Origin: an uncultured Oscillospiraceae bacterium
GTDB taxonomy: Bacteria > Bacillota > Clostridia > Oscillospirales > Oscillospiraceae
Reading direction: 5' to 3'
NCBI GenBank assembly: GCA_934569425.1
Contig: CAKTKM010000052.1
Location: forward strand, 1-9,172
DNA length: 9,172 nt
Position 1 is the stretch's first letter. Every line of letters starts with the position of its first letter. Made by a program: the position numbers and the translations under genes. This document shows, piece by piece, positions 1 to 7,505 of the stretch. The notes beneath the pieces are model-generated. The model saw nothing but the letters and a program-made list of their open reading frames with translations, did no database searches and was not told the DNA's origin.

Positions 1-578
1 ATGTGACCCTTGATCACGCTGGGGGTCATGGCGCCGAAGAAGTCCCGCAGGACATAGAAGGGGGAGGTATAGCCGTTGCCCTCGGCATAGATGCCCACAT
101 TAGAGCCGAGGCCGATGTTCATCAGCATCAGACCGATGGCGGGGCCGATGCCCAGCCGCACGCCCAGCGGAATGGCGTCTACGATCTTGTCGCGGATGTT
201 GAACACGCTCAGCAGCAGGAAGACAATGCCCTCCACAAGGATGATGCACAGCACCGCCTGAAAGGCGCTGGTATAATCGGTTTGCAGCATGGCGGCCACA
301 TTGCCGGCGATCACGGCAAAAAAGCTGTTCAGACCCATGCCGGGCGCCATGACGAAGGGCTTGTTGGCCAGAAATGCCATGCACGCGGTGCCGATGGCGC
401 TGGCGATGCAGGTGGCCAGAAACACGCCGTTCCAAAGAGGGGTGCCGACGGCAAAATTGGTCAGCAGGTTGGGGTTCAGGGCGATGATGTACGCCATGGT
501 CATGAAGGTGGTCAGACCCGCCAGGATCTCCGTCTTGACGGTGGTGCCGTTTTCCTTCAGGTGGAAGATGCGCTCCAT
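1..578 (-). CDS. NCS2/AzgA-type purine (hypoxanthine/guanine/adenine) permease, N-terminal part, cut by window edge
   Basis: Reading leftward from the ATG at 578 there are 192 intact codons with no stop, then the window ends. The start MERIFHLKENGTTVKTE and the following TEILAGLTTFMTMAYIIALN, with PFVMAPGMGLNSFF near residues 74-87, are the typical opening of the AzgA branch of the NCS2 nucleobase permeases (PbuG/PbuO-like), which import purine bases by proton symport at the cytoplasmic membrane. Hydrophobic stretches near residues 18-36, 52-70, 84-97, 106-126 and 138-158 fit membrane helices of this fold. Family members run to roughly 430-480 residues, so less than half is here. The start is supported by AAAGGAG at 591-597 on the minus strand, with a somewhat long gap of about 12 bases. 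Substrate specificity among purines cannot be decided from this fragment. No purine riboswitch is visible in the leader. Confidence 0.93.
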   Translation of the reverse strand, partial: MERIFHLKENGTTVKTEILAGLTTFMTMAYIIALNPNLLTNFAVGTPLWNGVFLATCIASAIGTACMAFLANKPFVMAPGMGLNSFFAVIAGNVAAMLQTDYTSAFQAVLCIILVEGIVFLLLSVFNIRDKIVDAIPLGVRLGIGPAIGLMLMNIGLGSNVGIYAEGNGYTSPFYVLRDFFGAMTPSVIKGH

Positions 579-605
579 TGTGATAAGACTCTCCTTTATT
601 GATTT

Positions 606-626
606 TGCCGATTGATGCTATCGGCA
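606..626 (-). promoter_or_regulatory. Perfect inverted repeat in the permease leader (hairpin or operator)
   Basis: TGCCGAT at 606-612 and ATCGGCA at 620-626 are exact inverted copies (7 bp) around a 7-base loop. The element lies between the proposed permease promoter and its ribosome binding site, so the transcript would carry it close to its 5' end. It could be a repressor operator or a 5' stem-loop that protects or regulates the mRNA. No run of T follows in either direction, so it is not an intrinsic terminator. Confidence 0.5.
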
Positions 627-640
627 TGGTATATAACAAT

Positions 641-669
641 ATCTTAACGCAGAGTCTGTCATATTACAA
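641..669 (-). promoter_or_regulatory. Probable sigma-A promoter for the purine permease
   Basis: On the minus strand TTGTAA (664-669) is followed after 17 bases by TAAGAT (641-646), each matching 4 of 6 consensus bases, in an AT-rich stretch right after the terminator of the upstream small gene. An alternative in the same place is ATGACA with an 18-base gap to TGTTAT (633-638). The region clearly holds the promoter, but which pair is used is uncertain. Confidence 0.45.
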
Positions 670-713
670 GACTTTTTGTCAGGGAAGCTAATTATTTTTT
701 TAGATAGCAGGGA

Positions 714-902
714 TCAGCCCAACAAAAAAGACACGGACAAGGGATCGTCGATCCACTTCCGTGTCTTTTTCCGGTCATATGCCTTGGGATTTTTGCTTTT
801 GCGGGTGACGGGATTCAGCGGCCCCCATGTTCCCCGCAGCAGGGCGTTACGCCGGCGCTTCTCCTTTTTGGAGAGCTTTTCGTAGGGAATGAATTTTTCC
901 AT
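714..902 (-). CDS. Small basic conserved orphan protein (62 aa), function unknown
   Basis: The 62-codon frame starts at ATG 902 and ends at TGA 714-716. It has an excellent ribosome binding site (AAAGGAG at 910-916, 7 bases from the start) and a near-consensus promoter just upstream, so it is almost certainly a real gene. The product is rich in Lys and Arg, with a KLSKKEKRRRNALLRGTWG segment (residues 9-27) followed by a GPLNPVTRKSKNPKAYDRKK-type stretch. I recall short proteins with the RGTWGPLNPVTRK...NPKAYxRKK signature as common uncharacterised genes in Clostridia; this is memory, not a search. There is no signal peptide, membrane helix or cysteine cluster. The charge suggests binding to nucleic acid or ribosome, but that is only inference. 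The final codons (KTRKWIDDPLSVSF) are encoded by the two arms and loop of a terminator hairpin. The gene runs divergently from glnN. Confidence 0.82.
   Translation of the reverse strand: MEKFIPYEKLSKKEKRRRNALLRGTWGPLNPVTRKSKNPKAYDRKKTRKWIDDPLSVSFLLG
724..770 (-). terminator. Intrinsic terminator embedded in the 3' end of the small orphan gene
   Basis: AAAAAGACACGGA (725-737) and TCCGTGTCTTTTT (758-770) form a perfect 13-bp inverted repeat. Between them GGATC (742-746) and GATCC (750-754) form a second, inner stem with a 3-base loop. On the minus strand the stem runs into TTTTTT (724-729). The hairpin is symmetrical and would also present five T on the plus strand, so it may work both ways, although no plus-strand gene ends here. 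The whole structure is inside the coding frame; the stop codon lies at 714-716, just past the T tract. Confidence 0.82.
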
Positions 903-931
903 ATCGCGTCTCCTTTCCTTGACTGTGCCGT

Positions 932-960
932 ATCATAGCAGAAACCTGTTCCACTGTCAA
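932..960 (-). promoter_or_regulatory. Strong sigma-A promoter of the small orphan gene
   Basis: On the minus strand TTGACA (955-960) is separated by exactly 17 bases from TATGAT (932-937), 11 of 12 consensus positions. The predicted RNA start lies near 925, giving a leader of only about 20 bases. Such a strong promoter implies substantial expression of a protein with no known role. Confidence 0.88.
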
Positions 961-966
961 ATGACA
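955..966. promoter_or_regulatory. TGTCA-AA-TGACA inverted repeat over the -35 box of the small gene
   Basis: TGTCA (955-959) and TGACA (962-966) are a perfect 5-bp inverted repeat with a 2-base centre, covering the -35 hexamer of the minus-strand promoter. This is a typical position for a repressor site. One arm is partly forced by the -35 consensus itself, so chance is a real alternative. It does not fit the GlnR/TnrA consensus (TGTNA-N7-TNACA). Confidence 0.3.
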
Positions 967-1026
967 AAACGGTACACTTCTGTCTTTGTGTTTCGTAAGA
1001 ATATCTGAAAATGGAGAAAACGCGGA

Positions 1027-1055
1027 TTGACAAACCACTTTTTCGTGTTTATAAT
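1027..1055 (+). promoter_or_regulatory. Perfect consensus sigma-A promoter of glnN
   Basis: TTGACA (1027-1032), a 17-base spacer and TATAAT (1050-1055) match the vegetative promoter consensus at all 12 positions. The predicted RNA start is near 1062. The DNA just upstream (995-1021) is A-rich and may act as an UP element. The promoter fires away from that of the small orphan gene; the two -35 boxes are 66 bases apart. Confidence 0.93.
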
Positions 1056-1074
1056 TACCCAATCAAAGGCAAGG

Positions 1075-1111
1075 GCGTCCGGGAGAGGCAGTTCTCTCCG
1101 ACGCTTTTTTT
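1075..1111 (+). terminator. Leader terminator/attenuator before glnN
   Basis: GCGTC (1075-1079) pairs with GACGC (1100-1104), and GGAGAG (1082-1087) pairs with CTCTCC (1094-1099). This gives 11 bp with a 2-base bulge (C1080, G1081) and the 6-base loop GCAGTT. Seven T follow immediately (1105-1111). This is a textbook intrinsic terminator, but it sits between the glnN promoter and its ribosome binding site, so most transcripts should stop after about 50 bases unless something prevents it. No competing antiterminator stem is apparent in the roughly 13 bases before it, so a protein-mediated mechanism is more likely than a riboswitch. Confidence 0.78.
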
Positions 1112-1143
1112 GCTTCATGACCAGTGAAAAGGAGTGGATCACG

Positions 1144-3240
1144 ATGCGTACAGTTCCGGAATATTTTGGCAGCTTGGTGTTTGATGACCGCCGGATGAAA
1201 GAGCGGCTCCCCTACGAGGTCTATACCTCCCTGAAGCAGACCATCGATCAGGGCGGAGATCTGGATGTGCAGGTGGCCAACGCCGTGGCGGACGCCATGA
1301 AGGACTGGGCGGTGGAGCACGGCGCCACCCACTATACACACTGGTTCCAGCCCCTGACCGGCATCACGGCGGAAAAGCACGACAGCTTTCTCTCCCCGTC
1401 ACCTGACGGCGGCGCCATCATGGAGTTTTCCGGCAAGGAACTGATCCGCGGCGAGCCGGATGCCTCCAGCTTTCCCTCCGGCGGCCTGCGGGCCACCTTT
1501 GAGGCGCGGGGCTATACCGCGTGGGATCCCACCTCCTACGCTTTCATCAAGGATAAGACGCTGTGCATCCCCACGGCCTTCTGTTCCTACGGCGGCGAGG
1601 CGCTGGACAAGAAAACGCCCCTCCTGCGCTCCATGCAGGCGCTGAACAAGCAGGCCATGCGGATCCTCGATCTGTTCGGCAATGAGGATGTCAAGTGCGT
1701 TCGTACCTCCGTGGGCGCGGAGCAGGAGTATTTTCTGGTGGATCGTGAGCTGTTTGCCCGGCGGGAGGATCTGACCTTCTGCGGCCGCACGCTGTTCGGC
1801 ACCATGCCGCCCAAAGGGCAGGAGATGGACGACCACTATTTCGGCGCCATCAAGCCCCGGGTGGCGGCCTATATGGCGGATCTGAACGAGGAACTGTGGC
1901 GGCTGGGTGTCCCTGCCAAAACGGAGCATAACGAGGTGGCGCCCGCCCAGCACGAGCTGGCGCCGGTCTACACTACCACCAACGTGGCCTGCGACCATAA
2001 CCAGCTGACCATGGAGATCATGCAGAAGGTGGCCGAGCGGCACGGACTGGTGTGCCTGCTGCACGAAAAGCCCTTCGACGGTGTGAACGGCTCCGGCAAG
2101 CACAACAACTGGTCCATGACCACCGATACCGGCGTCAATCTGTTGACTCCCGGCGACACGCCGGATCAGAACGCACGCTTCCTGCTGTTCCTGTGCGCCG
2201 TCATTCAGGCGGTGGACGATTATCAGGATCTGCTGCGCCTGTCTGTGGCCACGGCGGGCAATGACCACCGCCTCGGCGCTGACGAGGCACCTCCCGCCGT
2301 GGTGTCCATCTTTCTGGGCGATGAGCTGACGGCCATTCTGGATGCCATCGAAAAGGACGAGCCCTACGCCGGTACCCGGCAGCGGGTCATGAAGCTGGGT
2401 GTCCATGTGCTGCCAAAGTTCCTGCGGGACACCACCGACCGCAACCGTACCTCCCCCTTCGCCTTTACCGGCAATAAATTCGAGTTTCGGATGCTGGGCT
2501 CCGCCAACTCCATCGCCTGCGCCAACATCATGCTGAACGCCGCTGTGGCGGAGTCCCTGCGGCAGTACGCCGACACGCTGGAGCACGCCGGAGATTTTGA
2601 AGAGACGCTCCACGCCCTGATCCGCGACACCGTCCGCCGCCACAAGCGGATCATCTTCAACGGCAACGGCTATGACGAGGCGTGGATCCGGGAGGCCACG
2701 GAGGAGCGGGGACTGCTGAACCTGAAGACCACGCCCGACGCCCTGCCCTGCATCCTGCAGGAGAAAAACATCCGGATGCTGACCTCTCTGAAGGTCATGT
2801 CCGAGCCGGAGATCCGTTCCCGCTGCGAGATCATGCTGGACAACTACCGCAAGACCGTCCACATCGAGGCGCGTACCATGGTGGATATGGCACGGCGGTT
2901 GATCCTGCCCGCTGTGGAGGACTACACGGTCTCGCTGGCCGAGGGGCTGGCCGCCAAGAAGGCCGCCGTTCCCACGATCGGCGGAAGCTACGAGACCGAC
3001 CGCATCCGGCTCCTCTCCGACCTGACGGAGCGGATCGCCGCTGCGGCGGCGGAGCTGGAGACAGCGCTGGACGCCTATCACACCATTCCGGATGTGACGG
3101 AGAGCGCCGGTTTCATCCGGGATGCCGTCCTGCCCAAAATGGCCGCCCTCCGCGCCCTCTGCGACGAGGCCGAGCGCCATACCGCCGCCCGCTATTGGCC
3201 GTTCCCCACCTACGGAGCGCTGCTGTTTGGCGTCAAGTAA
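1144..3240 (+). CDS. glnN: Glutamine synthetase, class III (GSIII/GlnN)
   Basis: The 698-residue product matches the length of GSIII (about 700 residues, longer than GlnA). It makes glutamine from glutamate, ammonia and ATP in the cytosol. The family N-terminus appears at residues 5-15 (PEYFGSLVFDD). The metal/glutamate-binding strand is GAEQEYFLVD (191-200), followed by KTEHNEVAPAQHELAPVY (259-276), the HEKPFDGVNGSGKHNNWS loop (307-324), GNDHRLGADEAPPA (372-385) with the substrate-binding Arg, and a FAFTGNKFEFRMLGS segment further on. I choose ATG 1144 because AAAAGGAG (1127-1134) is 9 bases away. The frame is open upstream through ATG 1117 to TTG 1027, but the ribosome binding site lies inside that extension and TTG 1027 is the -35 box. 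The gene is alone between its own promoter and terminator, with a leader attenuator suggesting nitrogen control. All key residues look intact. Confidence 0.97.
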   Translation: MRTVPEYFGSLVFDDRRMKERLPYEVYTSLKQTIDQGGDLDVQVANAVADAMKDWAVEHGATHYTHWFQPLTGITAEKHDSFLSPSPDGGAIMEFSGKELIRGEPDASSFPSGGLRATFEARGYTAWDPTSYAFIKDKTLCIPTAFCSYGGEALDKKTPLLRSMQALNKQAMRILDLFGNEDVKCVRTSVGAEQEYFLVDRELFARREDLTFCGRTLFGTMPPKGQEMDDHYFGAIKPRVAAYMADLNEELWRLGVPAKTEHNEVAPAQHELAPVYTTTNVACDHNQLTMEIMQKVAERHGLVCLLHEKPFDGVNGSGKHNNWSMTTDTGVNLLTPGDTPDQNARFLLFLCAVIQAVDDYQDLLRLSVATAGNDHRLGADEAPPAVVSIFLGDELTAILDAIEKDEPYAGTRQRVMKLGVHVLPKFLRDTTDRNRTSPFAFTGNKFEFRMLGSANSIACANIMLNAAVAESLRQYADTLEHAGDFEETLHALIRDTVRRHKRIIFNGNGYDEAWIREATEERGLLNLKTTPDALPCILQEKNIRMLTSLKVMSEPEIRSRCEIMLDNYRKTVHIEARTMVDMARRLILPAVEDYTVSLAEGLAAKKAAVPTIGGSYETDRIRLLSDLTERIAAAAAELETALDAYHTIPDVTESAGFIRDAVLPKMAALRALCDEAERHTAARYWPFPTYGALLFGVK

Positions 3241-3247
3241 GGCTTTT

Positions 3248-3300
3248 GCGCCCCTGAAGACCCCGGTTTTCAGGGGCGCGTACCATTTTCGCGGTTTTTT
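3248..3300 (+). terminator. Terminator of glnN
   Basis: GCGCCCCTGAA (3248-3258) and TTCAGGGGCGC (3269-3279) form a perfect 11-bp stem, extendable by a G-T and an A-T pair, starting 8 bases after the glnN stop. The T runs come late (TTTT at 3286-3289, TTTTTT at 3295-3300), after a short CGCG...CGCG element, so the layout is not textbook. Position and stem strength still make it the likely end of the glnN message. Confidence 0.7.
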
Positions 3301-3311
3301 CCCTGTTTTGA

Positions 3312-3340
3312 TTGAATCTGCGGGGCAGGTGCGGTATAAT
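3312..3340 (+). promoter_or_regulatory. Sigma-A promoter of the murD-yunB-ligA-GH13 run
   Basis: TTGAAT (3312-3317), a 17-base spacer and a perfect TATAAT (3335-3340) lie just after the glnN terminator. The predicted RNA start is near 3347, giving a leader of about 28 bases before murD. Confidence 0.85.
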
Positions 3341-3374
3341 AAAACGATCCAAAAAACAACAGGGAGGCTATCCC

Positions 3375-4760
3375 ATGACATTACAGGACTATCTGAATTC
3401 CCTCCGGGGCAGAACCGTGGCAGTGGTGGGCATCGGCGTCAGCAACACGCCCCTGATCCGCCTGCTGCTGGAGGAGGGCATTGCCGTCACCGCCTGCGAC
3501 AGACGCACCCGCGAGCAGCTGGGCGATACGGCGGATCAGCTGGAGGCGCTCGGCGCACGCCTGCGGCTGGGCGCGGACTATCTGGAGGGACTGACGCAGG
3601 ACGTGATCTTCCGCACGCCGGGGCTGCGTCCCGATGTGCCGCAGCTGGCGCGGGCTGTGGCTCGGGGCAGCGTGCTGACCTCCGAGATGGAGGTGTTTTT
3701 TGAGGTGTGTCCCTGTCCCATCATCGCCGTGACCGGCAGTGATGGGAAGACCACTACCACCACCATCATCGCCGAGCTGCTGAAGAAGGCGGGTAATACC
3801 GTCCATATGGGCGGCAACATCGGCCACCCTCTGCTGTGCGAAGCGGGGCGTATGCGGGCGGAGGACTACGCCGTGCTGGAGCTGTCCAGCTTCCAGCTGA
3901 TGACCATGAAGCGCAGCCCCCATATCGCCGTTGTGACCAATCTGGCGCCCAACCATCTGGACGTCCACAAGGACATGGCGGAGTATGTGGCCGCCAAGGA
4001 GAATATCTTCCGTCACCAGAAAGACGGGGACAGGGCGATCTTCAATTTTGACAACACCATCACCCGCGGGCAGGGACAGAGCGTCCCCGGCCACGCCGTG
4101 TATTTCAGCCGCCTGTCGGAGCCGGAGCAGGGCGTGTTCCTGCGGGACAGGGAGATCATCTGCCGGGACGGCGGGGGCGAGCGGATCGTGATGACCACCG
4201 ACGACATCAAACTGCCCGGCCTGCACAATGTGGAAAACTACATGGCGGCGGTGGCCGCTGTGAACGGCCTTGTGCCCGACGGGATCATCCGGGAATTCGC
4301 CCGCGCTTTCGGCGGTGTGGAGCACCGTATCGAGCTGGTGCGTACCTACCGGGGCGTCCGGTACTACAATGACTCCATCGCCTCCAGCCCCAGCCGTACC
4401 ACGGCGGGTCTGCGCTCCTTCCCGGAGAAGGTGATCCTCATCGCCGGCGGCTACGATAAGCACATTCCCTTTGACGCGCTGGGCGGTGAGATCGTGGAGC
4501 ACGTCAAGCTGCTGGTGCTGTGCGGCGCCACCGCCGCCAAAATCCGCGCCGCCGTGGAAAATGCCGGGGACTACCGTCCCGGTCATCCGGAGATATTGGA
4601 GGTCACGCCCTTCCAAAAGGCGGTGGAGGCCGCCCGCGACCATGCGGTGTCCGGTGATGTGGTAACGCTGTCTCCCGCCTGCGCGGCCTTTGACCAGTTT
4701 CCGAACTTTGCCGAGCGGGGCAAAGCCTTCAAAGCCATCGTCAACGGCTGGGAGGAATAA
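3375..4760 (+). CDS. murD: UDP-N-acetylmuramoyl-L-alanine--D-glutamate ligase (MurD)
   Basis: The 461-residue enzyme adds D-glutamate to UDP-MurNAc-L-Ala with ATP in cytosolic peptidoglycan precursor synthesis. The N-terminal Rossmann-like UDP-binding domain has VVGIGVSNTPL (17-27). The Mur ligase P-loop is VTGSDGKTTTTT (119-130, Lys125), followed by MGGNIGHPL (145-153), LELSSFQL (168-175), NLAPNHLDVH (189-198) and a YVAAKENIF segment whose Lys208 fits the conserved, probably carbamylated lysine. The third domain shows FGGVEHRIELV (312-322), NDSIASSPSRT (332-342) and LSPACAAFDQF (432-442), all Mur ligase hallmarks. GSDGKT instead of the commoner GTNGKT is a variant I associate with clostridial MurD. 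ATG 3375 is supported by AGGGAGG (3361-3367) 7 bases upstream; the frame is open back to the -35 box (TTG 3312), which cannot be coding. The gene sits outside any visible dcw cell-division cluster. Confidence 0.97.
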   Translation: MTLQDYLNSLRGRTVAVVGIGVSNTPLIRLLLEEGIAVTACDRRTREQLGDTADQLEALGARLRLGADYLEGLTQDVIFRTPGLRPDVPQLARAVARGSVLTSEMEVFFEVCPCPIIAVTGSDGKTTTTTIIAELLKKAGNTVHMGGNIGHPLLCEAGRMRAEDYAVLELSSFQLMTMKRSPHIAVVTNLAPNHLDVHKDMAEYVAAKENIFRHQKDGDRAIFNFDNTITRGQGQSVPGHAVYFSRLSEPEQGVFLRDREIICRDGGGERIVMTTDDIKLPGLHNVENYMAAVAAVNGLVPDGIIREFARAFGGVEHRIELVRTYRGVRYYNDSIASSPSRTTAGLRSFPEKVILIAGGYDKHIPFDALGGEIVEHVKLLVLCGATAAKIRAAVENAGDYRPGHPEILEVTPFQKAVEAARDHAVSGDVVTLSPACAAFDQFPNFAERGKAFKAIVNGWEE

Positions 4761-4784
4761 GGATAAGCCGGAGGCGCATACCCT
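4755..4784 (+). promoter_or_regulatory. Possible sigma-E-like sporulation promoter before yunB
   Basis: CATACCCT (4777-4784) matches the Bacillus sigma-E -10 consensus CATACANT at all but one fixed base. GAATAAG (4755-4761), 15 bases upstream and overlapping the murD stop, matches 5 of 7 bases of the -35 consensus KMATATT. RNA would start near 4791, right at the yunB ribosome binding site. yunB is a sigma-E-regulon gene in Bacillus subtilis, which makes this plausible. The match is imperfect and not tested. Confidence 0.33.
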
Positions 4785-4799
4785 TCCCGTAAAGGGAGG
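4781..4799 (+). promoter_or_regulatory. Hairpin covering the yunB ribosome binding site
   Basis: The ribosome binding site AAGGGAGG (4792-4799) can pair with the sequence just before it. Either CCCTT (4781-4785) pairs with AAGGG (4792-4796), or CC-T-CCC within 4782-4788 pairs with GGGAGG (4794-4799) with one bulged T and a 5-base loop. The second form hides the whole GGGAGG. The stem is short, so the effect on translation may be modest. Confidence 0.4.
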
Positions 4800-4807
4800 T
4801 GTGTGCC

Positions 4808-5503
4808 GTGGATCGTCTGCGCTATCTGCGCCTGACGCCCCGTCAGCGCTTCGGCGTGTGGCTGACGCTGCTGACGCTGGCGCTGCTGGCGGCGGCGGTG
4901 TCCCTTTTGTGGCATCTGAAGCCGGTGATGACCAGCATGGCCACGGCGCGGGTGTCCAACATGGTGAACCGCGTGGTCTCCGCCGCTGTCAACGAGGCGG
5001 TGGAAAGCGGAGAGATTGATTACGCCGCCTTTGTGATCTTTGATAAGGATGACTCCGGCCACATCACCGCCCTGCGCAGCAACGTGGCGGAGGTGAACCG
5101 TATGCAGGGGCGGATCGCCGATGAGATCCTGCGCCGCCTGTCGGAGATCTCCACCAGCGAGCTGACCATCCCTCTGGGGACGCTGACCGGCTCCGCGCTG
5201 CTGGCGGGACGGGGGCCGTGCCTCCATGTGCGGATGCAGGCGGTGGGCAGCGCCAACGCCGTGTTCCGCAACCAGTTTACCGCCGCCGGTATCAACCAGA
5301 CCCGCCACCAGATCTTTCTGGATGTGGATGTCTATATGAGCATCCTGCTGCCGGGGATGACCACCTCCACCAAGGTGTCCAACGAGATCGTCGTGGCGGA
5401 AACGGTGATCGTGGGCGGCGTACCGGAGACGTATACCTATTTCAGCACCCTGCCGGACGACATCGGCCAGTATGCCGAGGATTATATCATGAACAACGGA
5501 TAA
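4808..5503 (+). CDS. yunB: Sporulation protein YunB
   Basis: The 231-residue product has a single N-terminal membrane helix (about residues 16-36) after a short basic cytoplasmic tail, then an extracytoplasmic domain. The signature GINQTRHQIFLDVDVYMSIL (161-180) followed by VSNEIVVAETVIVGGVPETY (190-209) is characteristic of YunB. The preceding NEAVESGEIDY (62-72) and ELTIPLGTLTGSALLAGRGP (118-137) also fit. In Bacillus subtilis yunB is a mother-cell sigma-E gene needed for proper sporulation; its molecular role is unknown. I prefer GTG 4808, which follows AGGGAGG by 8 bases; the in-frame GTG at 4799 overlaps that ribosome binding site. The gene starts 47 bases after murD and ends 13 bases before ligA. 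It is the best evidence in the window that the organism forms spores. Confidence 0.92.
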   Translation: MDRLRYLRLTPRQRFGVWLTLLTLALLAAAVSLLWHLKPVMTSMATARVSNMVNRVVSAAVNEAVESGEIDYAAFVIFDKDDSGHITALRSNVAEVNRMQGRIADEILRRLSEISTSELTIPLGTLTGSALLAGRGPCLHVRMQAVGSANAVFRNQFTAAGINQTRHQIFLDVDVYMSILLPGMTTSTKVSNEIVVAETVIVGGVPETYTYFSTLPDDIGQYAEDYIMNNG

Positions 5504-5513
5504 ATGAGGATGA

Positions 5514-7490
<1,977 letters not shown>

Positions 7491-7505
7491 AAAGGAGGAC
7501 GCGAT

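Noticed and set aside
3..602. 199-codon plus-strand frame at the left edge
   Set aside because: It is antisense to the AzgA-type permease, whose membrane segments and motifs are unmistakable; the plus-strand product is His/Gly/Ala-rich shadow sequence.
579..713. Purine riboswitch before the permease
   Set aside because: The three-stem purine aptamer and its conserved loop sequences are not present; only a single 7-bp hairpin is seen.
676..885. 69-codon plus-strand frame over the small orphan gene
   Set aside because: It has no ribosome binding site or promoter and lies across the terminator hairpin; the minus-strand gene has all expected signals.
903..1060. GlnR/TnrA box in the glnN control region
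   Set aside because: No TGTNA-N7-TNACA match was found near the promoter; the TGTCA/TGACA repeat has the wrong spacing.
1056..1111. ANTAR (EutV/NasR-type) two-hairpin antiterminator before glnN
   Set aside because: Only one hexaloop hairpin fits downstream of the predicted RNA start and its loop lacks the conserved A at position 1; there is no room for the first hairpin.
1399..3381. Long open frame of 660 codons on the minus strand opposite glnN
   Set aside because: It mirrors the codons of a clear GSIII gene, its sequence is low-complexity and His/Gly/Gln-rich without domains, and no ribosome binding site or promoter is evident. It is an artefact of high GC and codon bias.
3381..4643. 420-codon minus-strand frame opposite murD
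   Set aside because: Antisense shadow of MurD codons; no family features.
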